Part shown: in pieces, positions 35,732 to 43,967 of the stretch
Layout of the letters: every line of letters begins with the position of its first letter
How positions within the stretch are numbered: the first letter of the stretch is position 1
Origin: Dyella kyungheensis
Lineage (GTDB): Bacteria; Pseudomonadota; Gammaproteobacteria; Xanthomonadales; Rhodanobacteraceae
Length of the DNA: 64,000 bases
Reading direction: 5' to 3'
NCBI RefSeq assembly: GCF_016905005.1
Contig: NZ_JADIKC010000001.1
Coordinates: 310,001-374,000, forward strand
Program-made: the position numbers and the translations under genes
The notes under the pieces: generated by a model
The model's database searches: none
What the model was told of the DNA's origin: nothing
What the model saw: only the letters and a program-made list of their open reading frames with translations

Positions 35732-36652
35732 CTAGCGCCCCTGCTTGCTCGCAAACGCCACCGCATCGTGCGCATGCAGGCTTTCCTGGTGCTCCAGGCG
35801 CACGTGGAAATCGGCGAGGCGGTCGTCGGCATCGAGCGCGCGCTGGATGCGGCGTGCGGCGTCCTCGCAGAACATCAGGTTGCTGCCATTGGCGAGCGCG
35901 AAGGCCTGCTCGTCCTCGCGTTTCACCGCCGTCTGCACCGGCGTGCCCAGCGCGGCTTCCACCCGGTCGATCAGGTCGATCACATCCAGCGGTGCATCGT
36001 GGGCGAGCCGGGCCGAGACGTGGGCGATGCTGCGCTGCGCGTGCGGCGTGGCCACGATGCCTTGTTCGCTGCCCAGCCAGGCCAGCACCTCGGCGTGCGG
36101 CACGCTCGCTGCCGGCGGGAAATCCTCGGCGAAGCGCTGCTGGATCAGCTGGCGCGCGAGCGCGGCGGAGGCGGGGCAGGTGGAGGAATAGACGATGTCG
36201 GTCGCCAGTGTCACTGCGAAGCCGTCGTGGCCCAGCGTGGCCTCGATGTTCACCGGATAGTTGCGCCAGCCATGGTGATCGCTGCGCAGCGCCTTGCGCC
36301 GCACCAGCTGATCGAAGCGCAGCTGGATGCGCGCGCGGTCGGCCAGCTCGTGATGCGACTGCAGGAAGGCGCGCAGCAGACGCTCCAGCGTGAACGGGCT
36401 GAGCGGCGTGGCGCCGAGGTATTCGTCGATCAGCAGGTACAGGCGCGACATGTGGATGCCGCGCCGGTCCGTGCGCACCAGGTTGACGAAGGCATCGATG
36501 CGCGCATGCACGGCTTGCGTCGTCCCGTCCCCTGCATCGATGCGCACGGGGGCGACGATACCCGCCATGCCGACCCAATCCAGGGCACCGCCAAGATGGG
36601 GCTGGACGGCGACGTCGGGGAGGCGGGAGGGAGCTTCGGCGTTTTGCTTCAC
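35732..36652 (-). CDS. folE2: GTP cyclohydrolase FolE2 (type IB, zinc-independent)
   Basis: 306 residues from GTG 36652. FolE2 converts GTP to dihydroneopterin triphosphate for folate (and queuosine) synthesis and can use metals other than zinc. Family marks are RGIHMSRLYLLIDEYL, YPVNIEATLG, the catalytic cysteine in SSTCPASAALARQ and the C-terminal EDEQAFALANGSNLMFCEDAARR. There is no in-frame ATG before the conserved region; choices are GTG 36652 or TTG 36694, the latter overlapping the protease stop. Neither has a good Shine-Dalgarno. No Zur box was recognised, although many folE2 genes are Zur-controlled. Confidence 0.93.
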   Translation of the reverse strand: MKQNAEAPSRLPDVAVQPHLGGALDWVGMAGIVAPVRIDAGDGTTQAVHARIDAFVNLVRTDRRGIHMSRLYLLIDEYLGATPLSPFTLERLLRAFLQSHHELADRARIQLRFDQLVRRKALRSDHHGWRNYPVNIEATLGHDGFAVTLATDIVYSSTCPASAALARQLIQQRFAEDFPPAASVPHAEVLAWLGSEQGIVATPHAQRSIAHVSARLAHDAPLDVIDLIDRVEAALGTPVQTAVKREDEQAFALANGSNLMFCEDAARRIQRALDADDRLADFHVRLEHQESLHAHDAVAFASKQGR

Positions 36653-36690
36653 GGTGGGGATCCGCGATGGTGGGGAAGGGAGCCGGCCCG

Positions 36691-38001
36691 TCAACGCCGG
36701 GTCGAGGCGAGGTTCTTGCGCAGCGCGGTGACCGCCGCAGCGGCATCCACCTGGCGCATGCCGCCCACCGTCTTGCTGGTGCTCAGCAGCAGCTCGCGGA
36801 TGCTGTGCGCATCGAGTTCCGGCGACAGCGCAAGCAACAACGCAACGATGCCGCTCACGTGAGCGGCAGCCATGGACGAGCCGGAGGTGAAGTCGTAGCC
36901 CCCGCCGGGTTGGGTGGTGAGGATGTCGTTGCCCGGCGCGCTGAGCACATCGGGCGGCGCAGGCTTGGCCCCGCTCACCCGCACCACCAGTACGCCGGGC
37001 GCACTATCGGGGAATCCTCGCGTGCTGCCGTCGGGCGGCAGCGCGGCCACCACGATGCGCCGCTGCTCGAGCAACTGCATCAGCAGTTTGTTGAGCAACG
37101 GATCGGCGGGGCCGCCGAGACTTAGATTGATCACCCGCGCATCGGTATCGAGGATCGCCGCCATCGCCTTGGCCAGCGTGAAAGAGTTGCAGCGCGCGCC
37201 GGCTTCCACCGTGGTGGGATACCAGCACGCCTTGTAGATGCTGAGGATGGATTTGGGCGCGATGCCCACGATGCCCACGTGGTTGTCGCCGATGGCGCCG
37301 ATGATGCCGGCCACTTCGGTGCCGTGCGGATCGCGGTTGAAGGCGGGTGGGTCGTCGTCGACTTCGTTGCTGACGTCGTGGATGCGGCCCTGCAGGTCCG
37401 GGTGCGCGGTGTCCACGCCGGTGTCGACGATGGCGATGTGCACCGCGTCGCCCTGGCTGGTGTTGTGCGCCAGCGCGGCATCGGTTTCCACGAAGCCGCG
37501 CTGCAGGTCGGCGTACGGATCGTTGTACTTGTGTGGGCCGTCGGCGTTCTGCGCGGAATACACGGTGTAATCCTGCAGCGGCTGGGCGAGCGCCACGCGT
37601 TCGTCCTTGGCCAGGGCGGCGAGCAGATCCTCGCGGCTCATGCCGGCCGGCGGTTCGAGCACGATGCAGTAGAGGCTCAGCGCCTTGATCGGCCAGCCGG
37701 TGACTTCACGCCAGCCGTAGTGCTCGCGCATGTTGGCGAGCATGGAGATGGCGCGCTGTCCCGCGCCGTAGTTGGTCGGCGGCGCATAGCCGAGCATGCT
37801 GGAACCGGCATGCGTGGGCGGCGGCTCCTGCGGGTTGGCGACGGCAAGCACGATGTCGCGGGCGCTGTTCATGGCGGCCACGTGGTCGCTCGACGTTGCC
37901 GACGGCGTGACGGTGGTGCCTTGCTGCGATGCCGGCCGCGAAGGAGCGCACGCACTCAGCACCGTCACGGCCAGCAGTAGCAACAACAGACCCGGTTTCA
38001 T
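36691..38001 (-). CDS. Subtilisin-like (S8) serine protease, lipoprotein
   Basis: 436 residues starting at MKPGLLLLLLAVTVLSAC, a lipoprotein signal with the LSAC lipobox, so the enzyme is anchored in the envelope. The S8 triad is complete: D193 (DTGVD), H226 (HGTEVAG) and S376 (GSSMAAAH). An N-terminal inhibitor-like region lies between residues 30 and 160 (KALSLYCIVLEPPAG...). Unlike many subtilases it has no C-terminal extension. It lies 10 nt downstream of the anti-sigma factor gene and belongs to the sigma operon, suggesting a role in the signal chain or as its output. Confidence 0.9.
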   Translation of the reverse strand: MKPGLLLLLLAVTVLSACAPSRPASQQGTTVTPSATSSDHVAAMNSARDIVLAVANPQEPPPTHAGSSMLGYAPPTNYGAGQRAISMLANMREHYGWREVTGWPIKALSLYCIVLEPPAGMSREDLLAALAKDERVALAQPLQDYTVYSAQNADGPHKYNDPYADLQRGFVETDAALAHNTSQGDAVHIAIVDTGVDTAHPDLQGRIHDVSNEVDDDPPAFNRDPHGTEVAGIIGAIGDNHVGIVGIAPKSILSIYKACWYPTTVEAGARCNSFTLAKAMAAILDTDARVINLSLGGPADPLLNKLLMQLLEQRRIVVAALPPDGSTRGFPDSAPGVLVVRVSGAKPAPPDVLSAPGNDILTTQPGGGYDFTSGSSMAAAHVSGIVALLLALSPELDAHSIRELLLSTSKTVGGMRQVDAAAAVTALRKNLASTRR

Positions 38002-38011
38002 GGACACGTGT

Positions 38012-38653
38012 TCACGGGCTGGTGGTGGCCGGTTCGGCGAGGCGGATGCCGTGCGTCGCACGCAGCTGCTGCAGCGTGTCCTGCGTGGCCGGCGCATGCG
38101 CCGGCACCACCGTATAGGCACCCACGTCGTTCGGCCCGCCGACCACCTGCAACTGCAGCGAATGCAGCAGCGTGTTCCAGTCGGCCAGTTTCATGTTCGC
38201 ATCCGGCACCACGTGGATGGCGCCGGGCATGGCCGCCTGGGCCGGATCGCTGAGCGTGCGGTAGGTCTGCGCCGCATCTTCGGACCACAGCTTCACGCCG
38301 AGCACGCCGATGCCGAGCGCCTGCACCAGTACCGCGGCGACCAGCGCGCGGGTGAACCAGGTGCCGCTGCGCACGCTGCGCGCATGGCTGGTGGTCTGTT
38401 CCGTTTCCGCCGCATCAATGCGACCCAGCAGGCGCTTGAGGCCGACCTCGGGATCGAGCTCGATCTCGGTGGGCAGGGCGAGTGCAAGCCGCAGCTGGCT
38501 CTGCTGCGCGAACTCTTCGCGGCAGGCTTCGCAGCGGGCAAGGTGATCGGTAAGCCAGGCGCTCTGCTCCTGCGAGGCGCTGTCCTGCAGCACCCACGGC
38601 ATCGCTTCCCAGGCTTGGGCACAATCCCTGTCGGTATCCTTCGTCAACTTCAT
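38012..38653 (-). CDS. Zinc-finger anti-sigma factor
   Basis: 213 residues. The N-terminal HxxxCxxC (H37, C41, C44) is the zinc-binding anti-sigma (zf-HC2/ZAS) motif. A single membrane helix follows (about residues 100-120, FTRALVAAVLVQALGIGVLGV), then a periplasmic domain of about 90 residues. It probably binds the ECF sigma factor encoded just upstream and releases it in response to an envelope signal. The gene overlaps the sigma gene by four bases. Confidence 0.88.
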   Translation of the reverse strand: MKLTKDTDRDCAQAWEAMPWVLQDSASQEQSAWLTDHLARCEACREEFAQQSQLRLALALPTEIELDPEVGLKRLLGRIDAAETEQTTSHARSVRSGTWFTRALVAAVLVQALGIGVLGVKLWSEDAAQTYRTLSDPAQAAMPGAIHVVPDANMKLADWNTLLHSLQLQVVGGPNDVGAYTVVPAHAPATQDTLQQLRATHGIRLAEPATTSP

Positions 38654-39234
38654 GGCACGCTCTCTTTCTGCGTGAGCTGGTCACCAGCCAAGGCTGGAAG
38701 TACGTTTCGTAATTTCACTCGCGCGTGGAACAGCCGCGCCTTCACCGTGCCCACCGGGCATTGCATGATGGCGGCCACGTCGTCCAGCGTGTGGCCCACG
38801 CCGTAGACCAGTTCCACCACCACGCGCTGGTCGGCCGACAGCCGTTCCATGCCCTTGCTCAGCCAGTCGCGCAGTTCGCGGTCCTCGCCGGGGTCGTGGG
38901 ACGGCAGGCGGTCTTCCGGCAGTCCTTCGTCGTCCACCGGCTCGTCGCCACGCTGGCGCAGCGCCTTGAGGCCGCAGCGGTAGGCGATGCCGATGATCCA
39001 GGTCGACACGCGCGACTCGCCCTTGAAGCTCTCGGCCTTCTGCCACACCACCCAGAAGCAGTCGTTGATGACTTCCTCGATCAGGTCGGCCCGTCGCGTC
39101 AGCCGCGACAGGAACCGGCACAATCGTCCGTGGTAGCTGCGGTACAGCGTCGTCAGCGCGGCGCGGTCGCCCGCCGCCATGCGTTGGAGCAGCAGGCGGT
39201 CCGTCTCGTCAGCGTCGATATCGGCATCTTTCAT
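38650..39234 (-). CDS. ECF RNA polymerase sigma factor
   Basis: 194 residues. Region 2 (YRSYHGRLCRFLSRLTRRADLIEEVINDCFWVVWQ) and region 4 (LSADQRVVVELVYGVGHTLDDVAAIMQCPVGTVKARLFHARVKLRNVL) are typical of ECF sigma factors. There is no region 1.1 or 3. It is the first gene of a sigma / anti-sigma / subtilase unit. The target promoter is unknown; autoregulation would be expected, but I could not pick out an unambiguous ECF promoter upstream. Confidence 0.93.
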   Translation of the reverse strand: MKDADIDADETDRLLLQRMAAGDRAALTTLYRSYHGRLCRFLSRLTRRADLIEEVINDCFWVVWQKAESFKGESRVSTWIIGIAYRCGLKALRQRGDEPVDDEGLPEDRLPSHDPGEDRELRDWLSKGMERLSADQRVVVELVYGVGHTLDDVAAIMQCPVGTVKARLFHARVKLRNVLPALAGDQLTQKESVP

Positions 39235-39300
39235 GGGTAGGACGCACGCATCAGGTATTGCTACGTAAGTGCCCGATCAGGCCGAAATGGTTGCCGTGGC

Positions 39301-40059
39301 TTAGAAATCGAACGAAATCGTGGCCACCCAGGGGGAAGCGGCCAGATTTTCCGCCCGCATGGCGTGGTCGACGATCATCCGGTCCAGCTCCACGTGCCAC
39401 GGTCCGTGGGCCCAGATCAGGCCCAGGTGGCCGTAGCCATAGGAGTTTACGCGGTCGCCGCCGTGATAGCCGTAACTGCCGCCCTGGCCGTTGGCGTAGC
39501 TGCGGTAGTAGGGCACCTGGGTCTGGGCATAGCCGGCGCCGGCGGAAAACGAAAGATTCCACGGCAGCGGCCAGTGGAAGGCCACGTCGGCGGCCCCCCG
39601 CAGCCGGTTGCTGGAGCTGCCCGTGGGGTAGATGGCCGATACGCCGAGAGTGAGCACGTCGCGGTAGATCCAGTTGACGCTGCCTTCCGTACGATTGAAC
39701 GCGCCGCCGCCGCGTCCGGGGTAGTCGTAGTAGACGAGCCCGGCCTGGAATTGCCAGTCCGGCGCGATCCGCCAGTAGCGGGAGGCCTGCACGAAGGCCT
39801 CGGCCGGCGGCGAGACGTCGCGCAGCTCGGCGCTGGCCGAGGCGCCGAACGACCAGCCCGAGGGCAGCGCAATCGAGACGGCGCCTTGCAACACGGCGGT
39901 GTCCTGGGTGATCGCCAGGCCGCGATCGACCAGCTGCGAACTGAGCGCCACCGTGCCGTTGACCGTGCTCGATTGCGCCTGTGCCGCCCATGGCAGCCCG
40001 GCGCCCGCGGCGATGACCACGAGCGCGATGCGACGACGAAGCTGTCGCGTGAAGGCCAT
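39301..40059 (-). CDS. TorF-family putative outer membrane porin
   Basis: 252 residues. A signal peptide (VVIAAGAGLPWAAQAQ) precedes a beta-strand-rich barrel starting STVNGTVALSSQLVDRGLAITQDTAVLQG. The repeated alternating-hydrophobic strands and the C-terminal ATISFDF, which ends in Phe, are outer-membrane barrel hallmarks. The family (TorF, PF09694) is of unknown substrate. It lies between the sigma operon and the cytochrome genes. Confidence 0.8.
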   Translation of the reverse strand: MAFTRQLRRRIALVVIAAGAGLPWAAQAQSSTVNGTVALSSQLVDRGLAITQDTAVLQGAVSIALPSGWSFGASASAELRDVSPPAEAFVQASRYWRIAPDWQFQAGLVYYDYPGRGGGAFNRTEGSVNWIYRDVLTLGVSAIYPTGSSSNRLRGAADVAFHWPLPWNLSFSAGAGYAQTQVPYYRSYANGQGGSYGYHGGDRVNSYGYGHLGLIWAHGPWHVELDRMIVDHAMRAENLAASPWVATISFDF

Positions 40060-40234
40060 GTCAGTCGTCCACGGCCCTGCGCCGCGGCTTCTGTATCGCC
40101 GCGGGCAGAAGAGCCCGGCAACCGCTGGCTAAGAAATCGACCTGCAACATCCGTCCTTTGCGTAAGCCGCGTTGGCGCCGTCCAAGGTTAGTAGCAGGCA
40201 AGGGATGGTGTACACGCGAACATGCAACAGGGCG

Positions 40235-40633
40235 TCAATGGTTCGATTGCAGGTAGCTGATCAGGTCGTCGAGCTGTTTGGCATTGTCCAGGCCCGGATA
40301 CTTCATCTTGGTGCCCGGGTTGGCCTGTTTTGCAGGCTGCGACAGGTACCAGTGCAGCTTGTCTTCGGTCCACACCCATTTGGCGTTCTTGAGCGCGTCG
40401 GAATAGTTGTAGTCGCCGATGCTGCCCGCATTGCGCCCGACGATGCCGAACAGGCTCGGTCCCTTCTTGTTCTTGCCTTCACGGGGACTGTGGCACTCCG
40501 AGCATTCCTGCTTGAAGACATCCTTGCCGGCGTCCGCATCGCCGGCCAGCGCGGGCAACGTGCCGGCGCCGTAGAACAACAGTCCTGTCATCAAGGCGCA
40601 GTGCGCCGCTCTCCCAAATCGTGTCTTGCTCAC
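40235..40633 (-). CDS. Periplasmic monohaem cytochrome c
   Basis: 132 residues from GTG 40633, chosen because GGAG lies 7 nt upstream and it starts right at the signal peptide. The haem site is CSECH at 44-48 with the sixth ligand Met likely M110 (PGTKMKYPG). The pattern GPSLFGIVGRNAG...YNYSDALKNAKWVWTEDKLHWYLSQP is that of class I cytochromes c2 type. It lies 19 nt after the porin-cytochrome gene, consistent with transfer of electrons between outer and inner membrane partners. Confidence 0.9.
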   Translation of the reverse strand: MSKTRFGRAAHCALMTGLLFYGAGTLPALAGDADAGKDVFKQECSECHSPREGKNKKGPSLFGIVGRNAGSIGDYNYSDALKNAKWVWTEDKLHWYLSQPAKQANPGTKMKYPGLDNAKQLDDLISYLQSNH

Positions 40634-40652
40634 TTCGGGGCTCCTGGTTCGG

Positions 40653-41987
40653 TCAGAACGCAACACTCGCGCTCAAGGTGAATGCATCGAGGTCTTTCGC
40701 ATTGGTGATCAGCGCACCCACCGGGGCGCCGAAGATGTTCATGCTGGCGCCGTTGAAGCGGGTGTAGCGGTACCAGGTGCCGGCGATCTTCAAGTTCGCC
40801 AGCGAGGTGAACGAGTCGTCCTTGCCGAACGGCGTCCAGTACAGGCTGATCATGTTGGCCGTGCTGTCGGGCTTGCCGAATGGCGGATAGCGCACGGGGT
40901 CCTGGCTTCCGGTGCTGATCAGGTGCGCTACCTGCAACGCGTAGCTCTGCTTGAAGGTGTACGTCACGCTGAGTGTCTGGTCACGCGCATTGCCCTGCGA
41001 TTTGGCCGCGATGCCGCCGACCACCGGCGTGCTGCCGTAATCGCGCTGCTCCAGGATGTTGACGTAGCTCACCTGCACGATGTGTTCGCGATTGCCCAGG
41101 AATTGGTAGGTGAGGTCGTAACCGAGATCCGTGATGTCGTCGCTGGGCGCATTGCGCGGCAACTGCCGCTTGGTGGTGAGCGCCACCACGCCGGCGGAGA
41201 AGAACTGCCGCTTCAGGTCCTTCATGTACGCAAAGCGGAAATAACCGGTGTCGCTGAGACGGCCCGGATCGCTGGCCGGGTTGTAGCCGAGATGGTCGAT
41301 CATCGAGGTCGGCATGGTGTTGTAGGTGCCGATCTCGCCGTACCAGTCGTTGTCGTAGAGCGCGTACACGCTGCCGCCGATCACGCGGTTGTACAACGTG
41401 TGGGCACTGGACAGGTTCAACAACGTGCCAGAAACGGCCGGCGGCCCCAGGGACGATGCATACGGCAGGGCGGCGATGGGGTCATCGAAGCCCGGACTGT
41501 TGTTGATGGCAACGCCGACGGTGGTTTCCTTGCCGGCGATCTTCAGGTCCTTCGCCACGAAACGCAGGTCCAGGTTGCTCAGCTTGGTGTTGTAGTGATC
41601 GTCGCCGATGTTCTCCGTCACCACCTTGACGAAGCCGCCCAGGTGATCGCTGATGCGGCCGGCCAGATAGACGTCCGCTTCGCTGAGCTGGGTGGTGCTC
41701 TCGCCGCGCTCGGGCACGTTGCGCGAACCGGTGATCTGCGCGGCCAGCGGGATCTTGGTGCCCTGGCCATCGGTATCGGTATAACCGTTGAGCTTGAAGC
41801 GCATGCCGTAGGGCGTGAGCGCCGGACCATAGGCGCCGGCATGGCAATCCGCGCAGGCCGAACCGGTCTGGCGCGCATACGCGGGGATGGCATGCGCGCT
41901 GTTGCTGGCGAACATCAACAGCGCAACGAGCAGCAACCAAGGTGCATAGGCGGCGCGCCGCAGGCGCAGGGGCAGAGAGGACGACAT
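40653..41987 (-). CDS. Cyc2-like monohaem porin-cytochrome
   Basis: 444 residues. A signal peptide (1-33) is followed at once by a haem site, CADCH at 45-49, set in AYARQTGSACADCH and FKLNGY. The remaining ~380 residues look like a beta-barrel: alternating strands with aromatic girdles, ending SASVAF with terminal Phe. One N-terminal haem fused to a ~16-strand barrel of about 440 residues is the architecture of Cyc2, the outer-membrane iron-oxidising cytochrome, and the ARQTG-CxxCH-FKLxGY pattern fits what I know of that family. Homologues also occur in heterotrophs, so iron oxidation is not proven. ATG 41987 follows AAGGAG. Confidence 0.75.
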   Translation of the reverse strand: MSSSLPLRLRRAAYAPWLLLVALLMFASNSAHAIPAYARQTGSACADCHAGAYGPALTPYGMRFKLNGYTDTDGQGTKIPLAAQITGSRNVPERGESTTQLSEADVYLAGRISDHLGGFVKVVTENIGDDHYNTKLSNLDLRFVAKDLKIAGKETTVGVAINNSPGFDDPIAALPYASSLGPPAVSGTLLNLSSAHTLYNRVIGGSVYALYDNDWYGEIGTYNTMPTSMIDHLGYNPASDPGRLSDTGYFRFAYMKDLKRQFFSAGVVALTTKRQLPRNAPSDDITDLGYDLTYQFLGNREHIVQVSYVNILEQRDYGSTPVVGGIAAKSQGNARDQTLSVTYTFKQSYALQVAHLISTGSQDPVRYPPFGKPDSTANMISLYWTPFGKDDSFTSLANLKIAGTWYRYTRFNGASMNIFGAPVGALITNAKDLDAFTLSASVAF

Positions 41988-42034
41988 AAGAACTCCTTGT
42001 CTCGATAGGGTGCGGCTGGCGAAAACTCCGGCAC

Positions 42035-42652
42035 TCATCGGCGGCGACGTCCCGGCAACATCATGCGAAGCGTGCGGTCGCGCAGCACGAAGTGATGCCA
42101 TAGCGCGGCGCCGATATGCAGCGTGATCAAGGCGAGCAGCACCCAGGCCACGTCCTGGTGCCACACGGTGAGGCTGTCGGCGAGGTCGTCGTCGCTGGCC
42201 ACCAGGGCGGGCAGCGTGATGCCGAAGAAATGCACCGGCTTGCCCTCGGCGTTGCTGAGCGCCCAGCCCAGCAGTGGCTGCGCCAGCAGCAGGACATACA
42301 GCGCCATATGCGTCGTGCCCGCCGCAAGCCGGATCAAGGCCGAGGCGTTGCCTTCGCTGGGCAGCTTGCCCACGCGGAAGCGGAACGCGACGCGGGCAAG
42401 AAAAAGCAGCAGCACGAACAGGCCGAAGTGGCGGTGCCCTTCCAGCAGCCACATGCGCAGGCTGCGGCCATCCACTTCATCGCGGGTCAGGATCAGGGCG
42501 GCGGCGATGGCCAGGAACAGCGCGGTCAGCCAGTGCATCCACACGAGCGCGCGAGGGCGCGTCGGCGCTTCGTCAGCGGTGTCTGCGGCGACGCCGGGGG
42601 GCGGCGTCGTGTCGGCAGTCGTCGTTGGCGGAGTCTCTTTCTGCCATTCCAT
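42035..42652 (-). CDS. Cytochrome b561-like inner membrane protein
   Basis: 205 residues from MEWQKETPP. After a proline/threonine-rich cytoplasmic lead, four membrane helices carry histidines typical of cytochrome b561/b-type haem ligands: VWMHWLTALFLAI, EGHRHFGLFVLLLF, and LIRLAAGTTHMALYVLLLAQ, plus a C-terminal WHQDVAWVLLALITLHIGAALWHHF. Such proteins exchange electrons between periplasmic cytochromes and the quinone pool. It is the first gene of the three-gene cytochrome unit (47 nt gap to the porin-cytochrome). Confidence 0.88.
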   Translation of the reverse strand: MEWQKETPPTTTADTTPPPGVAADTADEAPTRPRALVWMHWLTALFLAIAAALILTRDEVDGRSLRMWLLEGHRHFGLFVLLLFLARVAFRFRVGKLPSEGNASALIRLAAGTTHMALYVLLLAQPLLGWALSNAEGKPVHFFGITLPALVASDDDLADSLTVWHQDVAWVLLALITLHIGAALWHHFVLRDRTLRMMLPGRRRR

Positions 42653-42874
42653 GTCGGGGCCTCTGAACCTCACCGCGGGTCGTTCACATCACGCGCTTTC
42701 CCGCCGCCTGGACATGCGGGGGCAAGTGACGCACGCGGAATGAAACGAGCTTTGTGGCGGTAAGTGCCCCATGGGCACGGAAAGGTTGTCGCGGGCGGAG
42801 ACGCAACCTTTAACGATCGGTCAGGCACTCAGTGACAAGAGCCGTCGTCGACACTCTTGAGACCGGATGACCCC

Positions 42875-43312
42875 ATGGAAATCGAACGAGTTCAACTGCA
42901 ACCACATGGCGATCACGGCGGCATGCTCATCGCATTGGAGCAGGACCGCAACGTACCTTTCGAGATTCGTCGCGTTTATTACATTTTCGCGACGCAGCGC
43001 GACGTGCACCGCGGCAAGCATGCGCACCGCCACCTGCACCAGCTGGCGGTGGCCGTGCGCGGCTCGGTCACCTTCCTGCTCGACGATGGCAGCGGCCCGT
43101 TCGAGGTGGTGCTGAACGATCCCTCGCAGGGCCTGCTGATGGGCCGCATGGTATGGCGTGAGCTGTACGACTTCAGCGACGACTGCGTGCTGATGGTGCT
43201 GGCCGATCACCTCTACGATCCCGCCGATTACATCACCGACTACGATGAATTCCTGCGCGAAACGCGCGGCATCGCCTATGCCACGGAACTGGTCGCATGC
43301 CAAAGCGCCTAG
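42875..43312 (+). CDS. FdtA/QdtA-like sugar 3,4-ketoisomerase (cupin)
   Basis: 145 residues. The domain (PF05523 type) isomerises dTDP-4-keto-6-deoxyglucose to the 3-keto sugar, the step before amination in dTDP-Fuc3N and Qui3N synthesis. The cupin core VHRGKHAHRHLHQLAVAVRGSVTFLLDDGSG and RELYDFSDDCVLMVLADHLYDPADYI match the family; the H-x-x-K-H-A-H box is characteristic. It opens the glycan operon and overlaps the next gene by 16 nt. The isomer (galacto or gluco) cannot be told from sequence alone. Confidence 0.88.
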   Translation: MEIERVQLQPHGDHGGMLIALEQDRNVPFEIRRVYYIFATQRDVHRGKHAHRHLHQLAVAVRGSVTFLLDDGSGPFEVVLNDPSQGLLMGRMVWRELYDFSDDCVLMVLADHLYDPADYITDYDEFLRETRGIAYATELVACQSA

Positions 43313-43962
43313 TCCTGATCGGCGCGGGGGAGATGGCGCAGATCGCCTGCGAATACTTCGAGCACGACAGTGATTACGAAGTGGCGGGCTTCAGTGTCGA
43401 GCAGCAATACCTGACGGATACCACGCTGGCCGACCGGCCGGTGGTGCCGTACGAGGCGCTGGAAACGCATTTTCCGCCCACGGAGTACGAGGCCTTCGTG
43501 GCCATTCCGGCCAGCCAGCTCAATCGTCTGCGCACGCGCTTCTACCTGGATGCCAAGCGGCGCGGCTATCGCTTCGCCACCTACGTCAGTTCGCGCGCGT
43601 TCGTCTGGCGCAACGCGCGCATCGGCGAGAACAGCTTCATCTTCGAGAACAACGTGATCCAGCCGTTCGTCAGCATCGGCAACAATTGCATCCTGTGGAG
43701 CGGCAACCACGTCGGCCACCGCACGGTGGTGCACGACCATGTGTTCGTCGCCTCGCACGCGGTCATCTCGGGTTTCTGCGAAATCGGCGAGAGCAGTTTC
43801 GTCGGCGTCAACACCACCTTCAACGACCACGTGAAAGTGGCCGCCGACAACGTGATCGGTTCCGGTGCGCTGGTGCATCGCGATACAGAGCAAGGCCGCA
43901 TCTATGTCGGCTCGCCGGCCAAGGCGGTACCGGACCGTTCCAGTTTCGACGTGAGGCTCTGA
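43297..43962 (+). CDS. Left-handed-beta-helix acetyltransferase (NeuD/PglD-like)
   Basis: 221 residues. An N-terminal Rossmann-like sugar-binding part (KRLVLIGAGEMAQIACEYFEHD) is followed by hexapeptide repeats (NARIGENSFIFENNVIQPFVSIGNNCILWSGNHVGH..., HAVISGFCEIGESSFVG). This is the layout of NeuD/PglD/PerB sugar O- or N-acetyltransferases. Next to an amino-sugar isomerase and a DegT aminotransferase it likely acetylates the 3-amino group or another hydroxyl of the repeat-unit sugar. Confidence 0.88.
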   Translation: MPKRLVLIGAGEMAQIACEYFEHDSDYEVAGFSVEQQYLTDTTLADRPVVPYEALETHFPPTEYEAFVAIPASQLNRLRTRFYLDAKRRGYRFATYVSSRAFVWRNARIGENSFIFENNVIQPFVSIGNNCILWSGNHVGHRTVVHDHVFVASHAVISGFCEIGESSFVGVNTTFNDHVKVAADNVIGSGALVHRDTEQGRIYVGSPAKAVPDRSSFDVRL

Positions 43963-43967
43963 GCGCC

